This document shows, piece by piece, positions 8,549-16,684 of a DNA stretch of 21,630 bases. The first letter of the stretch is position 1, and the number at the start of each line of letters is the position of its first letter. A program made the translations under genes and the position numbers. Source of the stretch: DASRZM01 sp035686365 (GTDB lineage: Bacteria > Pseudomonadota > Gammaproteobacteria > Xanthomonadales > Xanthomonadaceae); assembly GCA_035686365.1 (NCBI GenBank), contig DASRZM010000091.1, forward strand, positions 1-21,630, given 5' to 3'. The notes under the pieces were generated by a model that saw only the letters and a program-made list of their open reading frames with translations, had not been told where the DNA came from and did not search any database.

Positions 8549-10063
8549 TCAGATGCCCGGGATCAGTTCCAGGGCCATTCCGACCTCGGCGAGTTCGCTG
8601 CGCTCGGTTTCCAGGTCCGAGCGGGTCAGCGGGTGACGTTCCAGCCATCGGCGGGGCAGGTGCAGGCGCACGGTGCGTGCCTCCGCCGCCAGCCGCAGGT
8701 CCGGGAGCCCGTCGCTGTCGTGGCTGCGGTGCAGCTGCGCGGCCAGCCGCAGCAGGACGGTCACGCGCAGGGTCGACTCGACCATGCGTTCGGGCAGCGC
8801 TTCGATGACGCGCCATGGGATCGTGCGCCGGTGGCAGCGCACCAGCGCCGCCAGCCGCTGCTGTTCCTGCCGCGAGAAGCCGGCGATGTCCGAGTTCTCG
8901 ATCACGTACGCGCCGTGCATCTGGTACTGGCTGTGCGCGATCGCCAGGCCCAGCTCGTGCACTCGCGTGGCCCAGACCAGCATCTGCAGATCGTCGGCAT
9001 CCAGCGTCCAGGCCTCGCGCACCTGTGCGAACAGCGCCCGCGCGGTGGCCTCCACCCGGTCGGCATGCGCGGCGTCCACTCCGTAGCGCTGCGCGAGCGC
9101 GGCGATCGAACCGTCGCGCGGATCCTCGTGGCGGGCGCGGCCGAGCATGTCGTAGAGCACGCCCTCGCGCATGGCGGTCTCGGCGACCTTCATGCGGGCC
9201 AGGTCCAGTTCGTTGAAGCAGGCCTCCAGTATCAGCAGCCCGCCGGTCAGCACCGGACGTCGCTCGGCCGACAGCGTCGGCAGCCGGATCGCATCGATCG
9301 CGTCGGCCTCGAGCAGGGCGTCGCGCACCGCCGCGATGCCCTCTGCGGTCACGGCGCCGCGGCTGAGCTTCATGGCCACGTGGATGCGACCGATCGCCTT
9401 GATCGTGCCCGAGGAGCCGGTCACCTCGTCCCAGCCGCGCTCGCGGTAGCTGGCCGCGAACTGCTGGAACTCGGCGGAGATCTCGGTCAAGGCGGCCTTC
9501 CAGCGCTTCTTCGAAAGCTTGCCCGAGCCGAAGAAACGGCGCGTGGTGGCCACGCAGCCCATCTGCAGGCTCTCGCGTTCGAGCGGCTCGTAGCCCTGGC
9601 CGATCACGAACTCGGTGGAGCCGCCGCCGATGTCCACCACCAGCCTGCGGGTGGCCTTCGGCGGCAGGCCGCGCGCCACGCCCAGGTAGATCAGTCGCGC
9701 CTCCTCGCGCCCGGAGACCACCTCGATCGGGTGCCCCAGCGCGGTCTCGGCCGGCATCAGGAACGCCTGCGGGTTGCGCAGCTGGCGCACGGTACTGGTG
9801 GCGATCGCGCGCACGCGCTGGTCCGGCAGCTCGCGCAGGCGCTGGCCCAGCTTGGCCAGGAACGCGATCGCCCGATCGCGCGCATCCGCGGCCAGGTTGC
9901 CGCTCCCGTCGAGTCCGGCGGCCAGGCGCACGGTCTCGCGCAGGCGGTCGACGATGCGCAGCTGCCCGAGCATGTAGCGCGCCACCACCATGTGGAAGCT
10001 GTTGGAACCCAGGTCCACTGCTGCCAGCAGGTCGCCGTCGTTGAGTGGTTCGCGGCCGGCCAT
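8549..10063 (-). CDS. ppx: Exopolyphosphatase, Ppx/GppA family
   Basis: Cytoplasmic Ppx/GppA phosphatase, 504 aa, which removes terminal phosphates from inorganic polyphosphate (some members hydrolyse pppGpp). It has the ASKHA-fold phosphate loops AVDLGSNSFHMVVA (about 15-28) and VVDIGGGSTEFVIG, the ATSTVRQLRN segment, GSSGTIKAIG, and a C-terminal HD-like helical region with VHELGLAIAHSQYQMHGAYVI. The ATG at 10063 is preceded by a good AAGGAG site 5 bases away. It follows ppk on the same strand after 165 bases, a gap that contains several hairpins and a palindromic element, so it may be partly uncoupled from ppk. Adjacency to ppk and the pho genes favours Ppx over GppA. Confidence 0.94.
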   Translation of the reverse strand: MAGREPLNDGDLLAAVDLGSNSFHMVVARYMLGQLRIVDRLRETVRLAAGLDGSGNLAADARDRAIAFLAKLGQRLRELPDQRVRAIATSTVRQLRNPQAFLMPAETALGHPIEVVSGREEARLIYLGVARGLPPKATRRLVVDIGGGSTEFVIGQGYEPLERESLQMGCVATTRRFFGSGKLSKKRWKAALTEISAEFQQFAASYRERGWDEVTGSSGTIKAIGRIHVAMKLSRGAVTAEGIAAVRDALLEADAIDAIRLPTLSAERRPVLTGGLLILEACFNELDLARMKVAETAMREGVLYDMLGRARHEDPRDGSIAALAQRYGVDAAHADRVEATARALFAQVREAWTLDADDLQMLVWATRVHELGLAIAHSQYQMHGAYVIENSDIAGFSRQEQQRLAALVRCHRRTIPWRVIEALPERMVESTLRVTVLLRLAAQLHRSHDSDGLPDLRLAAEARTVRLHLPRRWLERHPLTRSDLETERSELAEVGMALELIPGI

Positions 10064-10082
10064 GCGTTCTCCTTGGATGGGG

Positions 10083-10127
10083 TCCGATCAAGTCCATCCT
10101 GGACGTGATCCGACACGCCGGGTCCGG
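10083..10127 (+). repeat. Palindromic repeat element, copy 1 (ppk-ppx gap)
   Basis: A 45-base element whose first 31 bases form a hairpin: arms TCCGATCAAGTCCA (10083-10096) and TGGACGTGATCCGA (10100-10113), pairing at 12 of 14 positions around a TCC loop, followed by CACGCCGGGTCCGG. It matches the element at 13707-13751 at 37 of 45 positions in the same orientation. It resembles a REP-type extragenic palindrome. It lies between ppk and ppx, 20 bases upstream of the ppx start. Confidence 0.75.
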
Positions 10128-10145
10128 CACATGTCCGGACCCGGC
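10117..10145. repeat. Strong GC hairpin in the ppk-ppx gap
   Basis: Perfect 11-base stem, GCCGGGTCCGG (10117-10127) with CCGGACCCGGC (10135-10145), loop CACATGT. It overlaps the tail of the palindromic element just downstream. A second small hairpin, CCGGC-TCC-GCCGG (10141-10153), competes with it. There is no T-run on either strand, so it is not a classical terminator. It could stabilise an mRNA end or impede polymerase or RNase between ppk and ppx. Confidence 0.6.
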
Positions 10146-10202
10146 TCCGCCGGATCGAGCACTCGCGTGCCTGATCCGCGAACGTGCCATCCATGGCGCG
10201 CA

Positions 10203-10226
10203 AACCTCTGAACCTGTCCAGAGGTT
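10203..10226 (-). other. Stem-loop immediately after the ppk stop codon
   Basis: Perfect 8-base inverted repeat AACCTCTG (10203-10210) and CAGAGGTT (10219-10226) with an 8-base loop, starting 3 bases after the ppk stop (10229-10231). On the minus strand it is followed by TTTGCGCG, with too few T residues for an efficient intrinsic terminator. It may act as a weak attenuator or as a 3' mRNA stabiliser for the upstream phoB-phoR-ppk message. Confidence 0.5.
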
Positions 10227-10228
10227 CC

Positions 10229-12295
10229 CTATTGGCACAGTTGCGCCAGCAGCGCGGACTGCGCCGAATGCGGCATCTCGTCCTCGCCCGGCTCCAGGCG
10301 CCGGTACGTACCGTCGGCCGCCAGCACCCACGACTGCGTGTTGTCGGCCAGGTAGTTCTGCAGCTCTTCCTCGTACACGCGCTCGGCAAGCTCGCGATCG
10401 AGGACCGGAAAGCAGGTCTCCACGCGCCGGTGCAGGTTGCGCTCGAGCCAGTCGGCACTGGAGCAGTAGGTCTCCGGCTTGCCGTCGTTGGCGAACCAGT
10501 ACACCCGGCTGTGCTCCAGGAAGCGGCCGACCACCGAGCGCACGCGGATGTTCCCGGACACGCCGGGCACGCCGGGGCGCAGGCAGCAGGCGCCGCGCAC
10601 GATCAGGTCGACGGCGACGCCCGCCTGCGAGGCCTCGTACAGGGCGCAGATCACGGTCGGTTCATTGAGCGCGTTCATCTTGGCGGCGATGCGCGCGGGC
10701 TTCCCTGCGCGGGCATTGCGCGTCTCGCGTCCGATCTTCGCCAGCAGCGCCTTGCGCAGGGTGAACGGCGACTGCAGCAGCCGCCTGAGCCGGATCGCCG
10801 GTGCCAGTCCCGAGAGCTGCTGGAAGATCTGGTGCACATCGGCGCCGATGTCGGGGTCGGCCGTCATCAGTCCGATGTCCGTATAGGCCTTGGCCGTGCC
10901 CGAGTGGTAGTTGCCGGTCGACAGGTGCACGTAGCGCGCCAGCTTGCGGCCCTCGCGGCGCACGATCAGCAGCATCTTGGCATGGGTCTTGTAGCCGACC
11001 ACGCCGTACACGACCTGCACGCCGGCCTCCTGCAGGCGGTCGGCCAGCGCGATGTTGGCCTCCTCGTCGAAGCGCGCGCGCAGCTCGATGACCACCGTGA
11101 CGTCCTTGCCGTTGCGCGCGGCCTCGATCAGGTAGTCGACGATGCGCGAGTCGGTGCCCGTGCGGTACAGCGTCTGCTTGATCGCCAGGACCTCCGGATC
11201 CACCGAGGCGCCCTTGATCAGGTCCATGACCGGCGCAAAGGAGTCGAAGGGGTGGTGCAGCAGCACGTCGCCGCGCCGGATCGCCTCGAACGGCTGGATC
11301 CCTGCCAGTTGCGGGTGCAGGCGCGGCTGGAACGCGGGGAACTTCAGGTCGGGTCTCGCGACCATGTCGTAGGCGGCCATCACCCGGTTGAGATTGACCG
11401 GGCCGTTGATGCGGTAGACCGCGTTCTGCGTGAGTTCGAAGTTCTTCAGCAGCTGCTTGACGATACGGGTCGGGCAGTTCTCGGCGATCTCCAGCCGCAC
11501 CGCGCGTGCGAAGCCGCGACCGACCAGCTCGCCCTTGAGGGCATGGGCGAGGTTTTCCACCTCCTCCTCGTCGACGAACAGCTCGCTGTTGCGGGTCACC
11601 CGGAACTGGTAGGCGCCCTTGACCGTCATGCCCGGGAACAGATGCTCGGCAAAGGCCGAGAGCACGGCCGAGAGCAGCACGAAATCGGAGGCGCCGCCGG
11701 ACACCTGCGACGGCAGCTGGATGACGCGTGGCAGCGAGCGCGGCGCGCGCACGATCGCGGTGCGCGCGGCGCGCCCGAAGGCGTCCTTTCCGTGCAGCAT
11801 CACCACGATGTTCAGGCTCTTGTTGAGGATGCGCGGAAACGGATGCGCCGGATCCAGGCCCAGCGGCGTGAGCACCGGCATGATCTCTTCCTGGAAATAC
11901 TTCCGCAGCCATCGCTTCTGGCGCGCATTCCAGGTGTCGCGTGTGAGGAAGCGGATGCCGGCCGCAGCCAGTTCCGGGCGCAGGTCCTGGTTCCAGTACC
12001 GGTACTGGGCCGCGACCAGCTCGCTGGCCTTGTCGTGAATGACCTCCAGGCCGCGGGCCGGGTCGAGCCCGTCGGCCGGAGGCGGCCCGCCGTATTCGAG
12101 CTGGTGGCGCACCGTGGCCACCCGGATCTCGAAGAATTCGTCCAGGTTCGTGCACGAGATGCACAGGAAGCGGAGCCGTTCCAGCAGCGGGACTCCAGGG
12201 TCCATCGCCTGCCCGAGCACACGCCAGTTGAACTCCAGCTGCGAGAGCTCGCGGTTCAGGAACAGGTCCGGATTGGGGAGATCGGGTGTACTCAT
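10229..12295 (-). CDS. ppk1: Polyphosphate kinase 1
   Basis: PPK1 reversibly transfers the ATP gamma-phosphate to inorganic polyphosphate. At 688 aa it has the usual length and domain order. The N-terminal domain has FLNRELSQLEFNWRVL (12-27). The head domain has TNLDEFFEIRVATVRHQ. The two PLD-like catalytic domains carry the phosphorylated His438 in YKTHAKMLLIVRR, HLSTGNYH shortly after it, and the second catalytic His595 in EHSRVYWF. LHHPFDSF and IKQTLYRTG are also typical. The ATG at 12295 gives the normal N-terminus; its Shine-Dalgarno is weak. It lies 57 bases after phoR on the same strand, so it may be expressed from the phoB promoter and thereby tied to phosphate limitation. Confidence 0.97.
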   Translation of the reverse strand: MSTPDLPNPDLFLNRELSQLEFNWRVLGQAMDPGVPLLERLRFLCISCTNLDEFFEIRVATVRHQLEYGGPPPADGLDPARGLEVIHDKASELVAAQYRYWNQDLRPELAAAGIRFLTRDTWNARQKRWLRKYFQEEIMPVLTPLGLDPAHPFPRILNKSLNIVVMLHGKDAFGRAARTAIVRAPRSLPRVIQLPSQVSGGASDFVLLSAVLSAFAEHLFPGMTVKGAYQFRVTRNSELFVDEEEVENLAHALKGELVGRGFARAVRLEIAENCPTRIVKQLLKNFELTQNAVYRINGPVNLNRVMAAYDMVARPDLKFPAFQPRLHPQLAGIQPFEAIRRGDVLLHHPFDSFAPVMDLIKGASVDPEVLAIKQTLYRTGTDSRIVDYLIEAARNGKDVTVVIELRARFDEEANIALADRLQEAGVQVVYGVVGYKTHAKMLLIVRREGRKLARYVHLSTGNYHSGTAKAYTDIGLMTADPDIGADVHQIFQQLSGLAPAIRLRRLLQSPFTLRKALLAKIGRETRNARAGKPARIAAKMNALNEPTVICALYEASQAGVAVDLIVRGACCLRPGVPGVSGNIRVRSVVGRFLEHSRVYWFANDGKPETYCSSADWLERNLHRRVETCFPVLDRELAERVYEEELQNYLADNTQSWVLAADGTYRRLEPGEDEMPHSAQSALLAQLCQ

Positions 12296-12352
12296 GGTGC
12301 GCCGGCCCGGGAGCGTGCGAGCCTACACGATGCGCACGCGTGTGAGCGCGTC

Positions 12353-13681
12353 TCAGGCAATGTCCTGCAGTCCGGCGTCGTCGCCTTCGCGCGCGAGCAC
12401 GTGGTCGGCATCGAAGTGCGCGCGGAACACGCTGCCGCGTCCGACCTCGCTCTCCACCTCCAGCCGGGCCCGGTGCAGGCCCAGGACGTGCTTGACGATC
12501 GACAGCCCGAGGCCGGTGCCTCCGGTCTCGCGCGATCGTGAGGTGGAGACCCGGTAGAAGCGCTCGACGATGCGCGGAATGTGCTGGGCGGGAATGCCGC
12601 GTCCGGTGTCCCGGACGGCGAGCGTGGCGCCGCCGTCCGCGGCCGCCTCCAGGGTGATCTCGATGCGGCCGCCTTCGGGCGTGTAACGCACGGCGTTGCT
12701 GACCAGGTTGGAGAACGCGCTGTGCAGGTCCTTGGCCGACCCGAGCAGGTCGAGGTCGGCGCGGTCGTGGGCCTCGACCTGGTGGCGCCCCTGGCTCAGC
12801 GCCATCGCCTCGCGCCTGAGCGAGGCCAGCATCGGCGCCATCGCCACGCGCTCGGTCACCGGCGCATCCTGCGACTCGAGCCGGGATAGGGTGAGCAGGT
12901 CCTCGACCAGCTGCGTCATGCGGGCCGACTGCCGGCGCATCTCGGCGAACATCGGCTCCCATTCGGGGTGGGCCTCTGCATCCAGCAGGTCCAGGTAGCC
13001 ATGGACGACGGTCAGCGGCGTGCGCAGCTCGTGGGAGACGTTGGCGACGAAGTCGCGGCGCACCTGTTCCAGCCGCGACAGCCGGGTGACATCGCGCACG
13101 ACCAGCAGGGCCTGGTCGGCCGAGTACTCGACCAGCCGGAAACTCAGCCGCAGGTTCTCGTCGACCGGGGAGCGCACCTCGCCCAGGCTGTCATCGCGCG
13201 GTTCGGAGTCGATCCACTCGCGCACGCGCGGCGCCCGCACCAGGTGCGTGAGGCTCTTGCCCAGGTCGCCCGGATAGCGCAGGCCCAGCAGCCGGCTGCC
13301 GGACTCGTTGAACCACAGGATGCGGCGGTCGCGTCGGGCCAGGATCAGCACCGCGTCGGGCAGCGCCGAGGCGGCCTCGCGGATCTCCTGCAGCAGCTCC
13401 ACCAGCCGGGCCCGGCGCCGGCGCGACTCGCGCTGGCGGCGGTGGAGCTGGGACTCGAGCTCGCTCCAGATCCCCCAGCCCTCCGGCGCCGGGAACCAGC
13501 GGTCATGGATGGCCGCGTCCAGCAGCCGGTGCAGGCGCAGGTAGTGCCAGGCCACCACGGCGATCGAAGCGATCGCGATCGCCATCCAGACCTGCCCCAG
13601 CACGATGCCCGCCACGACGAACGGCAGGTACCAGCCGCACAGGCGCAGCAGCGTGTGATGGAAGGAGCGGTTCAGGCGCAT
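12353..13681 (-). CDS. phoR: PhoR phosphate-regulon sensor histidine kinase
   Basis: Membrane sensor kinase (442 aa) that phosphorylates PhoB when phosphate is scarce and dephosphorylates it otherwise. Two N-terminal membrane segments (about 10-30 and 31-48) have almost no periplasmic loop, as in PhoR proteins that sense through PstSCAB/PhoU. A charged linker (75-100) and a PAS domain (about 105-200, VLILARRDRRILWFNESG) follow. The HisKA domain has phosphoacceptor His217 in FVANVSHELRTPLTVVHGY. The ATPase domain has the N box NLVSNAVRYTPEGG, DTGRGIP and GTGLGLSIVKHVL. It starts at ATG 13681, 75 bases after phoB, and the gap holds the second copy of a palindromic element. The position directly behind phoB and the domain order make the identification secure. 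Confidence 0.96.
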   Translation of the reverse strand: MRLNRSFHHTLLRLCGWYLPFVVAGIVLGQVWMAIAIASIAVVAWHYLRLHRLLDAAIHDRWFPAPEGWGIWSELESQLHRRQRESRRRRARLVELLQEIREAASALPDAVLILARRDRRILWFNESGSRLLGLRYPGDLGKSLTHLVRAPRVREWIDSEPRDDSLGEVRSPVDENLRLSFRLVEYSADQALLVVRDVTRLSRLEQVRRDFVANVSHELRTPLTVVHGYLDLLDAEAHPEWEPMFAEMRRQSARMTQLVEDLLTLSRLESQDAPVTERVAMAPMLASLRREAMALSQGRHQVEAHDRADLDLLGSAKDLHSAFSNLVSNAVRYTPEGGRIEITLEAAADGGATLAVRDTGRGIPAQHIPRIVERFYRVSTSRSRETGGTGLGLSIVKHVLGLHRARLEVESEVGRGSVFRAHFDADHVLAREGDDAGLQDIA

Positions 13682-13706
13682 GCGGACAGGGGCGACCTGG
13701 AATCGG

Positions 13707-13751
13707 TCTGATCCAGTCCATTCTGGACTCGATCAGACTCGCCGGGTCGGG
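13707..13751 (+). repeat. Palindromic repeat element, copy 2 (phoB-phoR gap)
   Basis: Second copy of the 45-base element seen at 10083-10127, in the same orientation. Here the hairpin is nearly perfect: arms TCTGATCCAGTCCA (13707-13720) and TGGACTCGATCAGA (13724-13737) pair at 13 of 14 positions around TTC, followed by CTCGCCGGGTCGGG. Several differences between the copies fall on paired positions. The element takes up most of the 75-base phoB-phoR gap and would form a stem-loop in the phoBR message just upstream of the phoR start. Confidence 0.8.
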
Positions 13752-13756
13752 CGCGG

Positions 13757-14446
13757 TTATAAGCGGGTGGAAAAGCGGTAGCCGGATCCGCGGACGGTCT
13801 GTACGTAGCGGTCGTGGCCGTACGGCTCCAGCGTCTTGCGCAGACGCCGGATGTGCACGTCGACCGTGCGCTCCTCGACGTAGACATTGCCACCCCATAC
13901 GTGGTCGAGCAGTTGCGAGCGAGAGTACACGCGCTCGGGATGGGTAAGGAAGAACTGCAGCAACCGGTACTCGGTCGGGCCGATCTGGACCGGCTCTTCA
14001 CCCGCGAACACGCGGTGCGCCGCACCGTCGATGCGCAGACCGCCCACGGCGATGCTGCCGTCCCCGTCGTGGCCATGGGTGCGGCGCATCACCGCCTTGA
14101 TCCGTGCCAGCAGCTCGCGCGCCGAGAAGGGTTTGACCACGAAGTCGTCGACCCCGGCTTCCAGGCCGCTGACGCGGTCGTTCTCCTCCCCGCGCGCGGT
14201 CAGCATGATGATCGGCACCTCGCGCGTGAGGCCGTCCCTGCGCAGGCGCCGCGCCAGTTCCAGCCCGCTCATCCCCGGCAGCATCCAGTCCATCAGGATC
14301 AGGTCCGGGGTGCTCTCGACGATGGCGACCTGGGCCTCGCGCGCATCGCCGGCGTGGACGGGCTCGAAGTCGGCCTTGCGCAGTGCGAAGGCGACCATGT
14401 CCCGGATCGCCGGCTCGTCGTCCACGATGAGGATGCGTTTGTGCAC
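13757..14446 (-). CDS. phoB: PhoB phosphate-regulon response regulator
   Basis: OmpR/PhoB-type response regulator that binds Pho boxes and activates phosphate-starvation genes. The receiver domain opens with KRILIVDDEPAIRDMV and has acidic residues Asp9/Asp10, phosphoacceptor Asp53 in LILMDWMLPGMSG, the conserved Thr in IIMLTARGEE and Lys in VVKPFSARELLARIKAV. The C-terminal winged helix has IGPTEYRLLQFFLTHPERVYSRSQLLDHVW and ERTVDVHIRRLRKTLEP. I choose GTG 14446, giving 229 aa, the same length as the E. coli protein. The alternative GTG 14479 lies only 7 bases from the PhoB-like box, where a promoter -10 should be. Neither start has a well-placed Shine-Dalgarno: an AGGAG lies 20 bases upstream of 14446. 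First gene of phoB-phoR-ppk-ppx. Confidence 0.96.
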   Translation of the reverse strand: MHKRILIVDDEPAIRDMVAFALRKADFEPVHAGDAREAQVAIVESTPDLILMDWMLPGMSGLELARRLRRDGLTREVPIIMLTARGEENDRVSGLEAGVDDFVVKPFSARELLARIKAVMRRTHGHDGDGSIAVGGLRIDGAAHRVFAGEEPVQIGPTEYRLLQFFLTHPERVYSRSQLLDHVWGGNVYVEERTVDVHIRRLRKTLEPYGHDRYVQTVRGSGYRFSTRL

Positions 14447-14486
14447 GCTTGCGGGCTGTCCCGATGCTCCTGTCGTCACGCAGTAG

Positions 14487-14504
14487 ATAACAGTTTTGTG
14501 ACGA
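14487..14504 (-). promoter_or_regulatory. PhoB-box-like site in the phoB promoter
   Basis: On the minus strand TCGTCAC (14504-14498), AAAA, CTGTTAT (14493-14487) forms two half-sites 11 bases apart with the expected A-rich spacer. The second matches CTGTCAT at six of seven positions; the first keeps the GTCA core (four of seven). The location upstream of phoB suggests autoregulation, which is standard for phoB in other bacteria. It is a weaker match than the triple box at 8491-8519. Confidence 0.65.
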
Positions 14505-14559
14505 ACGCGTTACATGGGCGGCGCAAGGCCCGGCAGCGGCGATGGACCGCTCGGCGCGT

Positions 14560-16200
14560 TCAGTGCATGGAGGTCACGCGCAGCCCCAGGCCGCGCTCGG
14601 GCATGCCCGGACGGATGCCGCGTTCGCGCAGTTCCAGCACGATCGGCAGGATCTCGTCGATGCGCGCTTCCACCCGGGCGCGCTCGTAGTAGCTCAGATC
14701 GTCGCGGCGCTTCAGGCGCTCGAGCTGGTTGAGCGCGTCCTCGGCCCGGCCGGACAGGTAGGCGACCTGGGCATAGGCCTCGGCGGCGCGGACCTCGTCG
14801 CCCGCCAGTTCGGCGGCGCGCGCATACTGCTGCTGGAAGGCGGCGTCCTCGCCGCCGATCGCCAGCAGCGGACGCAGCACTTCCAGCGCGCGGCGGCCGG
14901 TCTGGGCGGTGCCGCGCATGCTCAGTGCCTCGGCATAGGCCAGGGCGATGGCACGGTTGCCGGGCTGGCGCGCCAGCAGCACCTCGTGGCGTTCGTCCGA
15001 GCGGGCGTGGTAACCGGCCTGGCGCTCGGCCTCGGCCAGCGCCAGTTCCACCCAGAGCCGGGCCGGGCCGGCCACCTGGATCGTTTCCAGCCGCTCGATC
15101 GCTTCGGTCGCCTGGCCCGAGCGCGCCTGGGCCAGCGCCATGCCGTACTGGTCGGCCGGGCCGAACGCCTCCGGATCCTCGCGGCGGTTGTCGCGGTAAT
15201 GGACCCGCGCCTTGACCGCACTCTCGGCAGTGGCCACACGCAGGCGCTCGCGTGCCAGTTCGAACACGCTCACGCCGCTGTGCAACGGTCCGGCGGCGTC
15301 ACCGCCGGCGTCACGCAGCGCGTAGCGGTCCGGCAGCAGCGGATTCAGCGGCGTGCCGGTGGCGGTGCCGCCCAACGATGCCGCCGGTTCCATGGTGCGC
15401 GCGCGGTCCTTGGCCTCGCTGATGCGCGAGGTGGTGACCGGATGCGTGCGCAGATATTCCGGTGCCTGGCTGGCGCCGGATCCAGCCGCACGCGATACCC
15501 GCTGCAGGCGGCCGAAGAAGTCCGCCATGGCCATCGGGTCGTAGTCGGCGCGGGCGAGGGCGCGGATGCCGATGCGGTCGGCCTCCTGCTCGTTGCTGCG
15601 GGTGTAGTTGATCTGGCGCTGCTGCATCAGCGCGATGCCCGAGGCCAGCGCCGCCTGCGAGGCATCGCCGCTGCTGCGGCTGTCGCTGTACTGCGAGGCG
15701 GCGATCATCGCGCCGAGCATGGCCAGCGCAATCGGAAGGGAATCCTTCTGGGCGCGCTCGACCGCACGCACGATGTGGCGCTGGGTGACGTGCGCGATCT
15801 CGTGCGCCATCACCGCGGCCACCTCGTCCTCGCGCTCGGCGGCCAGGAACAGGCCGGCGTTGACGGCGATGTAACCGCCCAGGGTCGCAAAGGCGTTGAC
15901 CGAATCGTCCCGCAGCCAGAAGAAGGTGAATGCCTGGCCCGGCCGTTCGCTCTGCTCGACCAGGCGGTAACCCAGCCGGGTCAGATAATCCTGCAGCAGC
16001 GGATCCTCGACCGTCAGGCCCAGGCCGCGCAGCTCGCGCCGGGTCATCTCCCCGTACATGCGCTCCTTCGCCGGCGAGATCACGCCGGCGGCCGAGGAAC
16101 CGATGTCGGGCAGTCCGTACTCGCCCTGGGTGGCAAGCCCGGGTCGGGCCGTCGCCAGGGCCAGCGCGGCGGCCAGCAGCACGAAACGGGAGGCGATCAT
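14560..16200 (-). CDS. Periplasmic M48 metalloprotease with TPR-like C-terminus, BepA (YfgC) type
   Basis: Exported zinc metalloprotease, 546 aa, probably involved in outer-membrane protein assembly and quality control. It has a signal peptide (about 1-23, ASRFVLLAAALALATARPG). The M48 domain has zinc ligands in HEIAH (133-137, catalytic Glu134) and Glu204 in NEQEADRIG, preceded by FWLRDDSVNAFATLGGYIAVN. THPVTTSRISEAKDRA follows, as in BepA. From about residue 320 to the end there are Ala/Leu/Arg-rich helical repeats that look like TPRs. E. coli BepA is somewhat shorter (487 aa). The gene lies upstream of phoB on the same strand with the phoB promoter between them, so the two are probably separate units. 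It is divergent from the CMD protein gene. Confidence 0.9.
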   Translation of the reverse strand: MIASRFVLLAAALALATARPGLATQGEYGLPDIGSSAAGVISPAKERMYGEMTRRELRGLGLTVEDPLLQDYLTRLGYRLVEQSERPGQAFTFFWLRDDSVNAFATLGGYIAVNAGLFLAAEREDEVAAVMAHEIAHVTQRHIVRAVERAQKDSLPIALAMLGAMIAASQYSDSRSSGDASQAALASGIALMQQRQINYTRSNEQEADRIGIRALARADYDPMAMADFFGRLQRVSRAAGSGASQAPEYLRTHPVTTSRISEAKDRARTMEPAASLGGTATGTPLNPLLPDRYALRDAGGDAAGPLHSGVSVFELARERLRVATAESAVKARVHYRDNRREDPEAFGPADQYGMALAQARSGQATEAIERLETIQVAGPARLWVELALAEAERQAGYHARSDERHEVLLARQPGNRAIALAYAEALSMRGTAQTGRRALEVLRPLLAIGGEDAAFQQQYARAAELAGDEVRAAEAYAQVAYLSGRAEDALNQLERLKRRDDLSYYERARVEARIDEILPIVLELRERGIRPGMPERGLGLRVTSMH

Positions 16201-16323
16201 CGGAGAATGATGGCCCTTGGGCGCCTGGCTTGCGTGAACGGCCGGTTAAGCTGTCGGACCGGTCCTGCCGCCGGGTTCTTCGTGGTGGCAGATGCGGTGG
16301 CGATCTCCAGGAGGAGCAGGGCG

Positions 16324-16674
16324 ATGGGCGAGCGAATCGGCGAGTTCACGGACTTCCGCAGGCGCATGAACGAGCGCATCCTCGAGCACGAGAACCAGGT
16401 CGTGCGCCGCTTCTTCGCGCTGGACACGCAGACCTACCGCGAGGGCGCACTGGATGTCCGGACCAAGGAACTGCTGGGGCTGGTCGCCTCGATGGTGCTG
16501 CGATGCGACGACTGCATCGCGTACCACATCGGGCAGTGCCGCGACGCCGGCGTGGATCGCGACCAGTTCTTCGAAGCCTTCAGCGTGGCCCTGGTGGTCG
16601 GCGGCTCGATCGTGATTCCGCACCTGCGGCGCGCGGTCGATTTTCTCGACGGGCTCGAACGGCAGGGGCCCTGA
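16324..16674 (+). CDS. Carboxymuconolactone decarboxylase/AhpD-like CxxC protein
   Basis: Small protein (116 aa) of the CMD/AhpD-like family. It carries the redox motif CDDCIAYH: Cys61, Cys64 and His68, following LLGLVASMVLR. AhpD-type proteins use such a Cys pair for thiol-disulfide exchange, whereas true decarboxylases lack it, so a redox role is more likely than aromatic degradation. The C-terminal helix FEAFSVALVVGGSIVIPHLRRAVDFL is typical. ATG 16324 has a strong AGGAGGAG site 7 bases upstream. It is a single gene between the divergent M48 protease and the convergent secreted-protein gene, whose stop is 10 bases away. Its partner is not evident from the neighbourhood. Confidence 0.9.
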   Translation: MGERIGEFTDFRRRMNERILEHENQVVRRFFALDTQTYREGALDVRTKELLGLVASMVLRCDDCIAYHIGQCRDAGVDRDQFFEAFSVALVVGGSIVIPHLRRAVDFLDGLERQGP

Positions 16675-16684
16675 ACGCCCGCCT

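Noticed and set aside
10184..12541. Long plus-strand open frame across ppk
   Set aside because: Antisense shadow of Ppk1: Gln/His/Arg-rich, no domain, no ribosome binding site. Similar shadows oppose the M48 protease (14542-16323) and the metalloprotease (19728-21170).
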